A stretch of DNA of 64,000 bases from Syngnathus acus. Taxonomy: Eukaryota > Chordata > Actinopteri > Syngnathiformes > Syngnathidae. The translations under genes and the position numbers were made by a program. Position 1 is the stretch's first letter. Each line of letters begins with the position of its first letter. The stretch spans positions 1,237,001-1,301,000 of the forward strand of contig NC_051095.1 of NCBI RefSeq assembly GCF_901709675.1. Reading direction: 5' to 3'. This document shows positions 42,041 to 51,518 of the stretch, in pieces. The notes under the pieces are model-generated. The model was not told the DNA's origin, did not search any database, and saw only the letters and a program-made list of their open reading frames with translations.

Positions 42041-43803
42041 CTTGGGGGGTGATGGGCGGGTTATTGTCGCTGGAGGACGCCATCCAACTCAACCCCCCCC
42101 CCCCCCCGATGTAAATAGAAGGTGAAAAAGTGTTCTGAAGTGGAGCTCAGCTGCTCGTTGGACTAATTGAACATGTGTTCATTCACAGGCTTTCTTCCAT
42201 TACGTTGTCCGAAGCCGCCGAATGTAACACACGTGGTTGTGCAGGGTGGGGGGTATTCTGCTTCTGTGGATTTCACAATCTTCTGGGTCCTAAAGCGGCT
42301 TTTCAGGAAAGGTAACGAAATGCTTTTTTGAAAACAGATTTGTTGACATTTGAAAAGACCAACATGAGTATTTATTTATTTAAATAAATTGCTGGTTTGT
42401 CTTCACTTTTGGTAAGAGGAACCATTTATTTGTATTCTTTAGAACCAAAATTGTCTACTTTTTAAGAACTAAAAATTTGTCAAATCCTTTTAGGAAAGTT
42501 CATTTTTTAAGAACCAAAAATTTGTTAAATTTTTTGTAGGAAAGTATAATTTTTTCTGCTTAGAACAAAGCAACGCCAAGAATTTATTTTCTTCATTCTA
42601 TTTTTTAGAAAATGAAAACATTAAGAAATGGCAACATAATTCTTTAGTCTTCGTTTTCGAAAAGCGTCACTTTTTTTTATTTGGGAAATCAAAACATCAA
42701 TTCTATTCAATTTTGGAAAACGAAACATCAATAGTTTGTCTTCTTTTTGGGAAAGCTCTAGAAACGCTACTTTGAAAGACAAACAAAAAATAATTTGAGA
42801 GCCCGCGAGAAGTGTTTACATGCCGCCAGCAGTTGCTTGAATCCGTATCGTTTTCATCCGCAAGCTGAGCAGCACTGTGTTTGTTTATGGCCGAAGCGTG
42901 TGTCCGCGTGATACCATATGTAGACGATGGCGGATTTCTAGCATGAAATCAGAAGCTGATTGAATTTTACAAATCACTGAGCAAGGCGGCACACAGCGAG
43001 TGAGTGTGTGCGGATTACTTCCGCCACTTTCCCTAATGGAAGGGGGCGGGCGGGGGTTTCTTTGTCCTCATGACCAAGTGTCAAGTGTGCGTTGGGCATA
43101 AAATCTCCCAATATTTGCCATCGCTGTCAATAGAAGGTGACCAATCCCGCCCGCAAACACCCCCGGGGTGAAAATAAAACACGTAATGGAAGGTAACAGT
43201 GTCTCACCGTTGACTGAACGCTGCCTTCACGCTTGGGGTGTCCCCCCGAGAAGCCAGTCAAGCGCTGTCGCATACCTCGTACCGTCCACTGATTTGAGAA
43301 TAAATGTTTAACATGGCTTAGTCATACAAAATGCAAGCAAATGGATTTCTTTCGGGAAACACAACCACACAAATAAAATACATGCTCACCTCATCACCTG
43401 ACTCAGAAGTTTTAGCGCTGATGTAAGGTTTTGTGATATTGCGGCAAAATTTATTTTTTTTAATGATAAAGGCTTTTTTTTATGGCTTCAAGTGGTCCCA
43501 GTGTCCCATATTTCTGGCTACATAACAGACAGCTGTGATGTCATCATTGTCTCCTCAGATAGCTGACCGTGAAATCAATTAGTTCGCCGACTGACTGATC
43601 AATTTTGATTCACGGTCTGCAATTGGATACATGATCGAAAACAAAACATGTTTCTTTAAAAAACTGGAACAGGGGAAACCAAGAAGGAGCTGTCCGTTTT
43701 ATTGCCAGCAGCATTTTCAAATGCATTAATACCATCTTTGTGGGAACCGCAAACGTTCTTCTTCTGCTTCTTGGTGTGATTACCACTCAATCCAAATAAG
43801 ATG
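42041..43803. other. Spacer between ETS gene and bola2
   Basis: Contains the ETS gene 3' UTR (no clear AATAAA within the first 300 bp) and AT-rich sequence with several loosely repeated phrases of the type ttaagaaccaaaaatttgt near 42460-42540. No gene recognised. bola2 ends at 43829 on the other strand. Confidence 0.5.
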
Positions 43804-43843
43804 CAATATCATTTCGACTTTTGCAATATCATTTCGACTTTTG
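43804..43843. repeat. Perfect 20-bp tandem duplication across the bola2 stop codon
   Basis: caatatcatttcgacttttg occurs twice head to tail (43804-43823 and 43824-43843). On the bola2 strand the first-met copy contains the last codons and TGA; the second lies in the 3' UTR. Confidence 0.97.
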
Positions 43844-44236
43844 TTTCTCCCACTGTTCTGGCGTGAGGGTCTTCTGCTCCAACGCATGGATGTCTTTTAG
43901 CTCCTCTGCTAAGCAGGTATTCACCATCCTAAACATGATACACAGTGGATTATGTTATATCAAAATCTGGTCAAGTTATTCAATTTGACAGTCCACCTGT
44001 GTATACCTGTGTCTCTGCAAGAGAGGCTTGCCCTCAAACTGGGAAGACACGACAAGCACTTTAAAGCTCGTTGCACATCTGTTGGGGGACATGTCCTCCA
44101 CGTCCTGCAGAAATATTCATGTTGATGCATCATGCAAATGCTATTAATTGAATAAGCATAAACCGAAACCGACCACATAATCCGCCGCAAGCTCCGTTTT
44201 AAGTTTATCCCGGATGTGATCAGGTGTTATGGCCAT
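43829..44236 (-). CDS. bola2: BolA family member 2
   Basis: Small cytosolic BolA protein that partners with glutaredoxin-3 in iron-sulfur cluster handling. Minus-strand exons: 44236-44174, 44104-44007, 43928-43829. They join to 86 residues, the same length as human BOLA2. It begins MAITPDHIRDKLKTEL and continues VEDMSPNRCATSFKVLVVSS and FEGKPLLQRHR, with EELKDIHALEQKTLTPEQW near the end. Cys31 and the His of KDIHA, the positions used as cluster ligands in human BOLA2, are both present. It is divergent from slx1, about 1 kb away, as in the human 16p11.2 pair. The stop codon lies inside a 20-bp duplication. Confidence 0.93.
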
Positions 44237-45277
44237 GTCTGCAACAGAAAACAAGTTATGTTTTAATGTCCTGTCCAATATTACCCTTCATTGAATAAAT
44301 ATGATAATCAAATACGTGACTCGTATGATAGATTACAATCTAAATTAAGTTAAAAAATAATTGTTTTATCAATCACAAAATGATGCAGCGTTTAAACAAA
44401 TATAAACTACATACCGAAACGTTATCGCTCCACTTCCTGATGATTTCACTTTCGTTACATGTGGTCCTGTAAAAGATCCAATCGCAGCCCAGGGAACATA
44501 ATCACAGCCAATCAGATCCTCTGGAAAATCTCGAGCCGGTTTCTCGGGACGATTCGTTGAACGCCTGACTCGAGATATTCCCTCCTCTCTCCGAGAGGGG
44601 AAAAAACACGTATCTCTCATACATATGACCAAATACACAACAAGACGGCAAACCAGTGTAAACTCTTTTTGTTTTGTTCTTACAACAGAAAAGCAAAATT
44701 TTAATTTAAGAACAGGCAATCGTAATAGACTACTGTTAAGGACCAGCGTTTACAAGCGGCGACGTCTGAAAAAATATACATATATTTAAAGAAACAAATA
44801 TATATCGGACCTATTACTTTGGATAAAACTAAAAGTATAGCGTCAGTTTTTCAACGTTTTATTTCAGTTTCAAAACGGCCCTTTGAACGATCCAATCATT
44901 GAGCAGGGATTGCAACGTTCATTTTGTTTTGTAGTCCATATTTTTGAAGTGGCATATCCTTTAACGCCTGACATAAAATGCACCTTCAGGTAGAAACAAA
45001 AGATATTTTTTTGTTTGAAAGACATACAAAAGCCTTAAACAACATCATGTAGACTTAAATATTTGGACTTTTTCTTTATCAATCTCGTGGCGTGGCAGAG
45101 TTTTACGTCATTAAATACAGGCAATATTATGGATACCTCCAATGAATGTTTACTTATGAATCGGACGAAATGTTTGAATTCTGCAGGATGGAATATTGTC
45201 AGCATTACATTTCAACAGATAAACACAAATGAATGTTTTTTTGTGACATGGAGACAATTTAGCCGTCTTTGGCGTTC
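44237..45277. promoter_or_regulatory. Divergent intergenic region between bola2 and slx1
   Basis: The bola2 start (minus strand) and slx1 start (plus strand) face away from each other across 1.04 kb. No TATA box or CpG island is evident. Most is AT-rich, and the bola2 5' UTR lies somewhere in the left part. A shared promoter is possible but the distance is at the upper limit usually called bidirectional. Confidence 0.4.
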
Positions 45278-47382
45278 ATGAAAGCCTGTCTAATGGCGGA
45301 GGAGGTGGAAAACTTCTTTGGCGTGTACATGCTATACTGCCTCAACCCCAAATTTAAAGGGCGAATCTACATCGGCTTCACGGTGAACCCTGAACGCAGG
45401 ATTCGACAACACAACGCCGGGCGACACAAAGGAGGTGCCAAGAGGACCAGCGGTAAAGGACCATGGTGCGGAGCAGAGCGCAGACGCTCGACATCGGTCC
45501 ACTGTCGGCAAATGCCGTCCTTCCATTATTTACACTTTGCTTGTGTTCCAGGGAGATGGTCCTCGTCATACATGGCTTTCCCTCGGACATTGCTGCCTTG
45601 ACAGTAAGTCCACATCTTTTTCTTTTGTGTTTTAATGGTATTTTAAAAAAACAACAACGATGAATTTGATTATAATTATAATAATTATATTAACCAAATA
45701 TGTGATGCAAATTTAACTGTTTTTTTTAAAAATTATTTTGTACCTCAGCTAAAATGTTTTGCTAATGCACATTTTCAACTGTTATTAATAATTAATTTGC
45801 AATTGTCTAACATTTATGAAATAAACATTTATTAAAATGTAAAATAGGTTAATTAAAAAAAAAATTATAATCACTTAAAAATGTCAATATGCTTTCAGTT
45901 TAGATGATTGACAAAATATTTGTTTGTCATTAATTAAAACGGTCCAATTTAAAATGATTTATTTTACTGCCATGTTTGTATTTAATTGATGTATTATATA
46001 AAAACTGCTCATTTTGAAAGAAAAAATGGTGAACATTGGCTCATATTTATTCTTTTTTTTTGTTTGGCATTATCTTTGTCCCATATTGAAATGTGTTAAT
46101 ATTGTAGAATAAATAACCCAAACATTTGAAAGAAATCTGCCAATTTTTCCTTTATTTTCCAATTAATTAAATTGTCCCGCTGATATAAATCGTCCCGCTG
46201 ATTACATTTTTGGGAGAGGGCCCTAGTTTATTTGACTCCTTAAAAGCTCTATTTATGCAAACAAGTTAAAAGTGAATAAAAACTGTTTGATATGTTCCCT
46301 TTGAATGTTGCCTCAGACTTGGCAACGCAATTCACCCGATTCGATTGTGTCTTGTCAGTTTGAGTGGGCGTGGCAAAACCCGCACTCCTCCAGGCGTCTG
46401 GCCCACGTCTCCCGCCGCACCAGGAAGGAGTCCAGCCTGCAGTTCCACTGGCGCGTGGTCTCCAACATGCTACGCGTGGCCCCATGGAGCAGGCTCCCGC
46501 TGACGGCCCGCTGGCTCAAGCAGGAGTACAAGGTGGACTTCGAGCCCGCTCTGCGCCCACCGCCGCACGTCTCCGTCACCTTCGGGCCTGTCCGAGCCAA
46601 GAAGCAGCGGCTGGTGGACACGTGTGAAGAGCAGGAGGTGACTTCCAGGTGTTTTCTCTGCCAAGGCCTGGTCATGGTAAGTTCTTGAACCTCGCCCAGA
46701 TTTTGACATTTACTTATCAGGCTTTCTCACCGGCCCTGGCGCGTCGTTTTTTAGCCTTAAATTAAAATATTGCCTCCAGTGGAGGGCGCTATTAGAATGT
46801 CATCAATACAGTACAATGGAGTGGAACGGAAATGTAAAATTAGTTATTTGACAGCTATTACATGCATCTGAGAAAAAAGTCTGTTCCGATTTTTGAAATA
46901 TTTCATTGAAATGGTCAGAGTAAAACAAGTCATTGTCACAACAACAATGTGTGCAATGGAAAGAATAGGGTTGAACAATTCAAATTGCCGCTAAGTTATC
47001 GTTTACCACAGACTCGAGAAAAGCTCAGTTGCGTCCACGCGTCGTGCGGAATGCGGAGTCACGTGATCTGCCTGGCCAAGCGTTTCCTGCGGCCCGAGCC
47101 GTCCCACCTTCTGCCCGTGGAGGGCCGCTGTCCGTCCTGCCGCCACGCCGTGCTATGGGGGGACCTCATCCGCCTCAAGCAAGGTTGCGCGGACTTGACC
47201 GCATCCCACGTAAGTCACCCTGATACTTTTCACACGCATCAAGCATGTCCACTCATGTTCGCTCATTTGACGGGAAATCTCTTCATGGGACTTTCCGTCT
47301 CCCACAGGACAACTGGACAAATGAACTGGAGACAAGAAATACCCCATTTCCAACAATCCAGTTGCCCTCCCACATTATTTAA
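45278..47382 (+). CDS. slx1: Structure-specific endonuclease subunit SLX1
   Basis: Catalytic subunit of the SLX1-SLX4 nuclease that cuts branched DNA such as Holliday junctions in the nucleus. Exons 45278-45465, 45552-45603, 46359-46676, 47012-47209, 47308-47382 give 276 residues (human 275). The GIY-YIG nuclease domain (about 13-95) has [20 protein letters not shown], the ERRIRQHN segment with the catalytic arginine, and [12 protein letters not shown] with the metal-binding glutamate (about Glu64). The RING-like domain (about 176-232) has [19 protein letters not shown] and CPSC. An in-frame second Met at 45293 is an alternative start, giving [10 protein letters not shown]. The C-terminal DNWTNELE matches the human HWTDLLET tail. 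Confidence 0.94.
45604..46358 (+). other. slx1: slx1 intron 2, very AT-rich
   Basis: A 755-bp intron from gtaagt to cttgtcag, dominated by A/T runs. No gene or bounded element seen. Confidence 0.6.
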
Positions 47383-47452
47383 GACTTCTTTGATCAGGAA
47401 CTGTCCTTCACAATCATGTTTATTGATCTGTTTTTAATGCTTTATACGACCT

Positions 47453-47470
47453 AATAAAATGTGTTTTATT
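47453..47470. terminator. Convergent polyadenylation signals of slx1 (+) and ms4a-like gene (-)
   Basis: AATAAA on the plus strand at 47453-47458 serves slx1. TTTATT at 47465-47470 is AATAAA on the minus strand and is the nearest good signal below the MS4A stop at 47769. If both are used, the two mRNAs overlap at their 3' ends. Confidence 0.45.
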
Positions 47471-47768
47471 TAATCCCGCTGTAGTGCAGCGTTCAAATCA
47501 CAACTAAATCCACGTTAAAGGGAGATACGATTTCACAATCGAAAAGGCACTTTACAGAAAATAAAAAACTCCATTTTCCATAATAGCCGACGGCACTCAA
47601 TTGACATCATAAACGTCGGCTGCATCGACAAAGTGCTCCTGGAAGACACAGCACATAAAAGTACGACTTGGATCTCTAACACTGGAGCGGCGCTTCTCTC
47701 GACTCATGACGAAGAGGTGAGTAAATGCGGGAAGATGTACAAAGGAGGTCTTCTCTCACGAAAAGACG

Positions 47769-49095
47769 TCACTGCAAGGGGTCGGGCTCAGGACTCGACT
47801 CGGCAGGCGGCGGGGTCTGCACCATGATCACCGGCTGCGCGAAACAAAAGCCCGGGTAACGTTTGAGCAAATTTACCTTCTCGTCGCTCCACCTTATGAG
47901 TCAGTCAACTCACCATTTTGCCGGCGGGCCCGCAGCAGTTGACCACCTTGCAGGCGTAAATGGCCAGAGTGACGGAGATGGCAAACAAAGCCACCTGGAC
48001 GAGCATCTTCTGCCCAAAAATGATTTCCTTCACGCGCTGGAAGTCACAATAGATTCAATCGAAACGTTGTATTTTATCAAACGGTGTTGCCGTGGCTAAA
48101 ATGAATGTTTCGGAGATTACGTTTAAATTGGCATGTAATACTTTTTTGTCGCTGTCTCCATCGCACACATTATTCCTACTTTTTTTCCCCCTCCAGGTTC
48201 TGAATTTTGAAGATGTAAACAAGTTTGTTTCTTAAACTCACTTCGATGTCTTTGCAGGTTTGCTCGTAAGTGCTATTGTAGTCATGGTGCCAGCAATGAT
48301 TATAATAGAAGGTATCCTGGTGGATCAGGATCCAGATCACGTTGAAGAAGGAGGCGACACTGGACAAGATCTGCATCCCGAAAGTGGCCCTCAGCTAAAC
48401 ACACAAACACACACAACGTGACGTGGAGAATCGACATGAGCCCGTCGGCCAACTCACCGTAGGCAGGTGGAGGTTCTTTGCCGCTATTGCGACACTTCCA
48501 GCAACAATCACCTGTCACGACAACCATACAATTCATTTCAGGGGATTCGGAATTGATCGCTAATTTATCCGAGCGCAGTCCTAAGCGAACGCCTTCTTTG
48601 GGATTGACTTTGACGTCGCCAAGGGTTGCCTCTTACCACAACTAATGTGACGTAGTAAGGGACGTCGGCGGGAGGGTAACGGGTGGTGGACGGTATGATA
48701 CTCTTACTCGCTATCTGATGCACGCTCAGGAGAATCTGCGTTATCTGACATTCCAAAAAAAAAAAAAAAAAAACTGAGTTCCAAATCAAACATTTGTGTT
48801 ATTTGCTTGCGGCGGCCAGTCGGACCCCGAGAGCTTTAGGCTCAGCCTCCAGGTACTTCTGCTTTCTGTTCGGATCTCGATGGAATGTGACGGTCACCAG
48901 CGGGTTTTGGGTCGCAGACTCCGGCGCAATAGCTTCATCTGAAACAGATCAAAAGTTACGGCTGCAAACTGCTGCTGATGTTGCAATCACCCCCAAAAAT
49001 AAAAGCAGAACATCTGGATTTCATCAAGTCAGAATTGAAACTTAAAAGTGACTTTCTTCAATCAAAAGCTCCAAAAAGAAAGTTTTACCTGCCAT
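47769..49095 (-). CDS. Membrane-spanning 4-domains subfamily A (MS4A)-like protein
   Basis: Minus-strand exons 49095-49089, 48938-48826, 48744-48637, 48511-48458, 48394-48242, 48036-47914, 47834-47769 join to 207 residues. MS4A proteins are four-pass membrane proteins of the CD20 family. The cytoplasmic N-terminus leads into the family hallmark KYLEAEPKALG just before the first membrane segment. Hydrophobic stretches lie at about 40-58, 67-90 (YYVTLVVVIVAGSVAIAA), 101-120 (ILSSVASFFNVIWILI) and 155-180 (LVQVALFAISVTLAIYACK). The loop between segments 3 and 4 has two cysteines and an N-S-T glycosylation sequon (NHCWHHDYNSTYEQTC), as expected for the large extracellular loop. The tail is short and Pro/Glu-rich. 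The first segment is unusually polar for the family. The exact subfamily member cannot be assigned. Confidence 0.82.
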
Positions 49096-50219
49096 TATCG
49101 CAGTCTGCAGCAATTCAACAGAGAAAGAAAGACACCACTGCGGTGCCTTTTTGATAACTGCGTAATCCGATTGTTGTTTTCAACGACAGGGGCAATGACG
49201 TCTCACTTCCCGATAGAGGGGCTCCCTCTTGCTGCCTGCTGGGAACCGTAGTTTGCAAGAGCCGTAACTATTCGATTCTCCCACCAGAGAGCAGCAGAGT
49301 AAAGCAAAAAGAACTTTGGTGCATTGGAGAAGCTAATTGCAATATACAATCAATATTGTCAAATGTAAACTCAAATATGAGTCATTCCACGATTGGAGGA
49401 CGATTCATGAAGCATCCAATGTCCGATTTGATCATTTTTGAATGATTTCAAGAAAAACGGGTCATAATTTACATATCGTTTAATTCAGCCAGCTAAGAAA
49501 ATATTTTTCAAATGAACTACTTTATTCGCCCTATCACATTTTGCTGTGTTTATGCACGTGAAAAGAAACATATTGTTGAAAAAAAAAAAAAAAAACCTTT
49601 ACAATTTAATTTCGGTCTCCAGCTGTGTTAGTGCAACATGGAAAAAAATTTGTTTTCTAATCATATGAGTTGAAAAGATTGTAAGGACATATCTTGTATA
49701 CTGTGAAAATAAGCAGTTCATCTGGGTGTCAAACTCTTTTTTTGGCAGGCCGCATTGTAGTCATAGCTTCTGTCGGAGGGCCATGATGACTGTCAACCCA
49801 AATAAATGTATGAGCACCTCATATTATATACAGTAAAAGCTACAAAATAAACTGACAAATAACTCGTTTTTTTGTTTTGTTTTTTCAAACCTACGCAGCA
49901 AACTACAACTTATTGTGCTTAGCACATTCCCAATTATTTTTTGCTTTTGTTATTTTTTTGCCAATTATTTTTATTGGCTTTGTCAAATAAATCAGACAAG
50001 TAAAAACTGGACAAATATTTAAAAAAAAAAGATATTAAAAGTGAAGACAATTTGCAATTCTAGTAATGACCTTCGCGGGCCACATAAAATGATGTAGCGG
50101 GCCGTATCTGGCCCCGGGGCCTTGAGTTTGACACCTGTGTAGGATGCAGATACCGTACATATCGTAGGACACAACGATATTGTTTTAGTTAAGCCAAGCA
50201 AGGCAATCGTTCGTGACCT
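49096..50219. other. Spacer between ms4a-like gene and ARAP gene
   Basis: Contains the presumed ms4a promoter near its left end and a hAT-like element at 49732-50137. No further gene seen. Confidence 0.5.
49732..50137. mobile_element. hAT-like element with GTGTCAAACTC termini
   Basis: The left end is CTGGGTGTCAAACTC and the right end is GAGTTTGACACCTG, an imperfect inverted repeat. Internal ggcccgc-type blocks and the phrase acataaaatgatgt are shared, in opposite orientation, with the element at 40997-41276. No target duplication is visible, so it is probably older. No coding capacity. Confidence 0.7.
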
Positions 50220-50523
50220 TGCATTCCAGCCGGTGTGCATCGAATCGGGCCGGGAGCGGGGCGGTTTAGGGCTGGGGCGATCAAGCCTGGACAAGCCGAG
50301 GAGGCAGCGCGTCACGCTTGGCCTCACCTTGCGCTCGGAACCAGGAAGCGCGCATGTGCGAGGTGCGGAGGCGGAGGAGAAGGACTTGGATCACCTCGTT
50401 GGCTGATGCGGAAATAGCGGACGCTTTAACCTTGCGTAGTGCGGCGCGCCAAATCACGCACGGCAAAAGGAAAAAGAAAAGCTCTTAGTGGGCAACGTGG
50501 CGTGGTCAAATCCGCGTGTGCAG
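50220..50523 (+). promoter_or_regulatory. Putative promoter and non-coding first exon of ARAP gene
   Basis: A GC- and CpG-rich island in otherwise AT-rich sequence, ending in the donor GTGCAG/gtgagt after 50523. An acceptor, cgccttcag, just before 51481 would join it to a UTR segment leading to the ATG at 51519. Inferred from composition and splice signals. Confidence 0.45.
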
Positions 50524-50805
50524 GTGAGTCTGCGCTAAAGTGTTGTCCGTGTGCGTCCATCGTGGAAGACTTTATTTGACAGAATGCGATGTGGACTACA
50601 GTAGACAGGCACGCCCCTTCTCGACTTGGTTTTTCGGCTTCTTTGCACTCACTCGTGTTGCTAGCACCTCGTACAATTGTAAACACGCGCAGGTGGCCAA
50701 AGTTCACATGATGTCAACAAAGTAGTAGAAATGATTCATTTCCTGGATTTAAGTCAAAGTACCGACTCCGAAATGTGCTTGAGTACAAAAGTAAAAAAAG
50801 AATTT

Positions 50806-50874
50806 GGAATGTGCTAAGCACAATAAGTTGTAGTTTGCTGCGTAGGTTTGAAAAAACAAAACAAAAAAACGAGT
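50806..50874. repeat. 69-bp perfect inverted copy of part of the 49732 element
   Basis: This segment is the exact reverse complement of 49862-49930, which lies inside the hAT-like element. Identity stops abruptly at both ends. The flanks at 50700-50800 contain degenerate phrases (gtacaaaagt) typical of dispersed fish repeats. Confidence 0.9.
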
Positions 50875-51518
50875 AATGCGTAGTAGGGATACAGTCTGTT
50901 TTAAAAAGTCCCTGGAAAAATAAAATCCCAAATCCAGAAATCCTCATCTATTTAATTAGTGCAACAAAGTATTTGTATTTTTTTTTTTTTTTTGTGTTCT
51001 GCCACCTGATGCTGCAAAATCCATGTAAAGTGCAATAAAATGATGTCATCAATGTTGGAGTGATGTGGCTCAAGTTAGTAGCTTGGGTGGTGAGTAGAAA
51101 TTACACACAGTCAACCATTCATTTTTTAATGGCAATTTGAGAGCTGAGCGTTTGTTGCGTGTGAATTAGTGACTTCCAAAAATAATGACCCATTCAGTCA
51201 GGACTTAATGCTCACTCAAGCTTGGCATTGCGTTCCAAATATGCAACCACAAAAGCAGAAGTTGCGCTTGTGTGCAACTCAAACGAGAACAAGTTGAATT
51301 TCTGACGGCAGAAGGAAATGCCGTTGACTTTCGAAGCCATGGCGTGAAAGCACGAGGCCTCGAGGCCAGGACGGCGGGACCGATTGCTTCCTGCCGTGTC
51401 GCAAACGTGTCTCGTCTCGTCACGCCGGCAGTCGGCCGTCTCTTTACGCCTGACCGAAATCTTGTCTCGATTCGCCTTCAGTGTTGTGGAGTCCCGCCGG
51501 ATGACGCACTAGAAGGTC

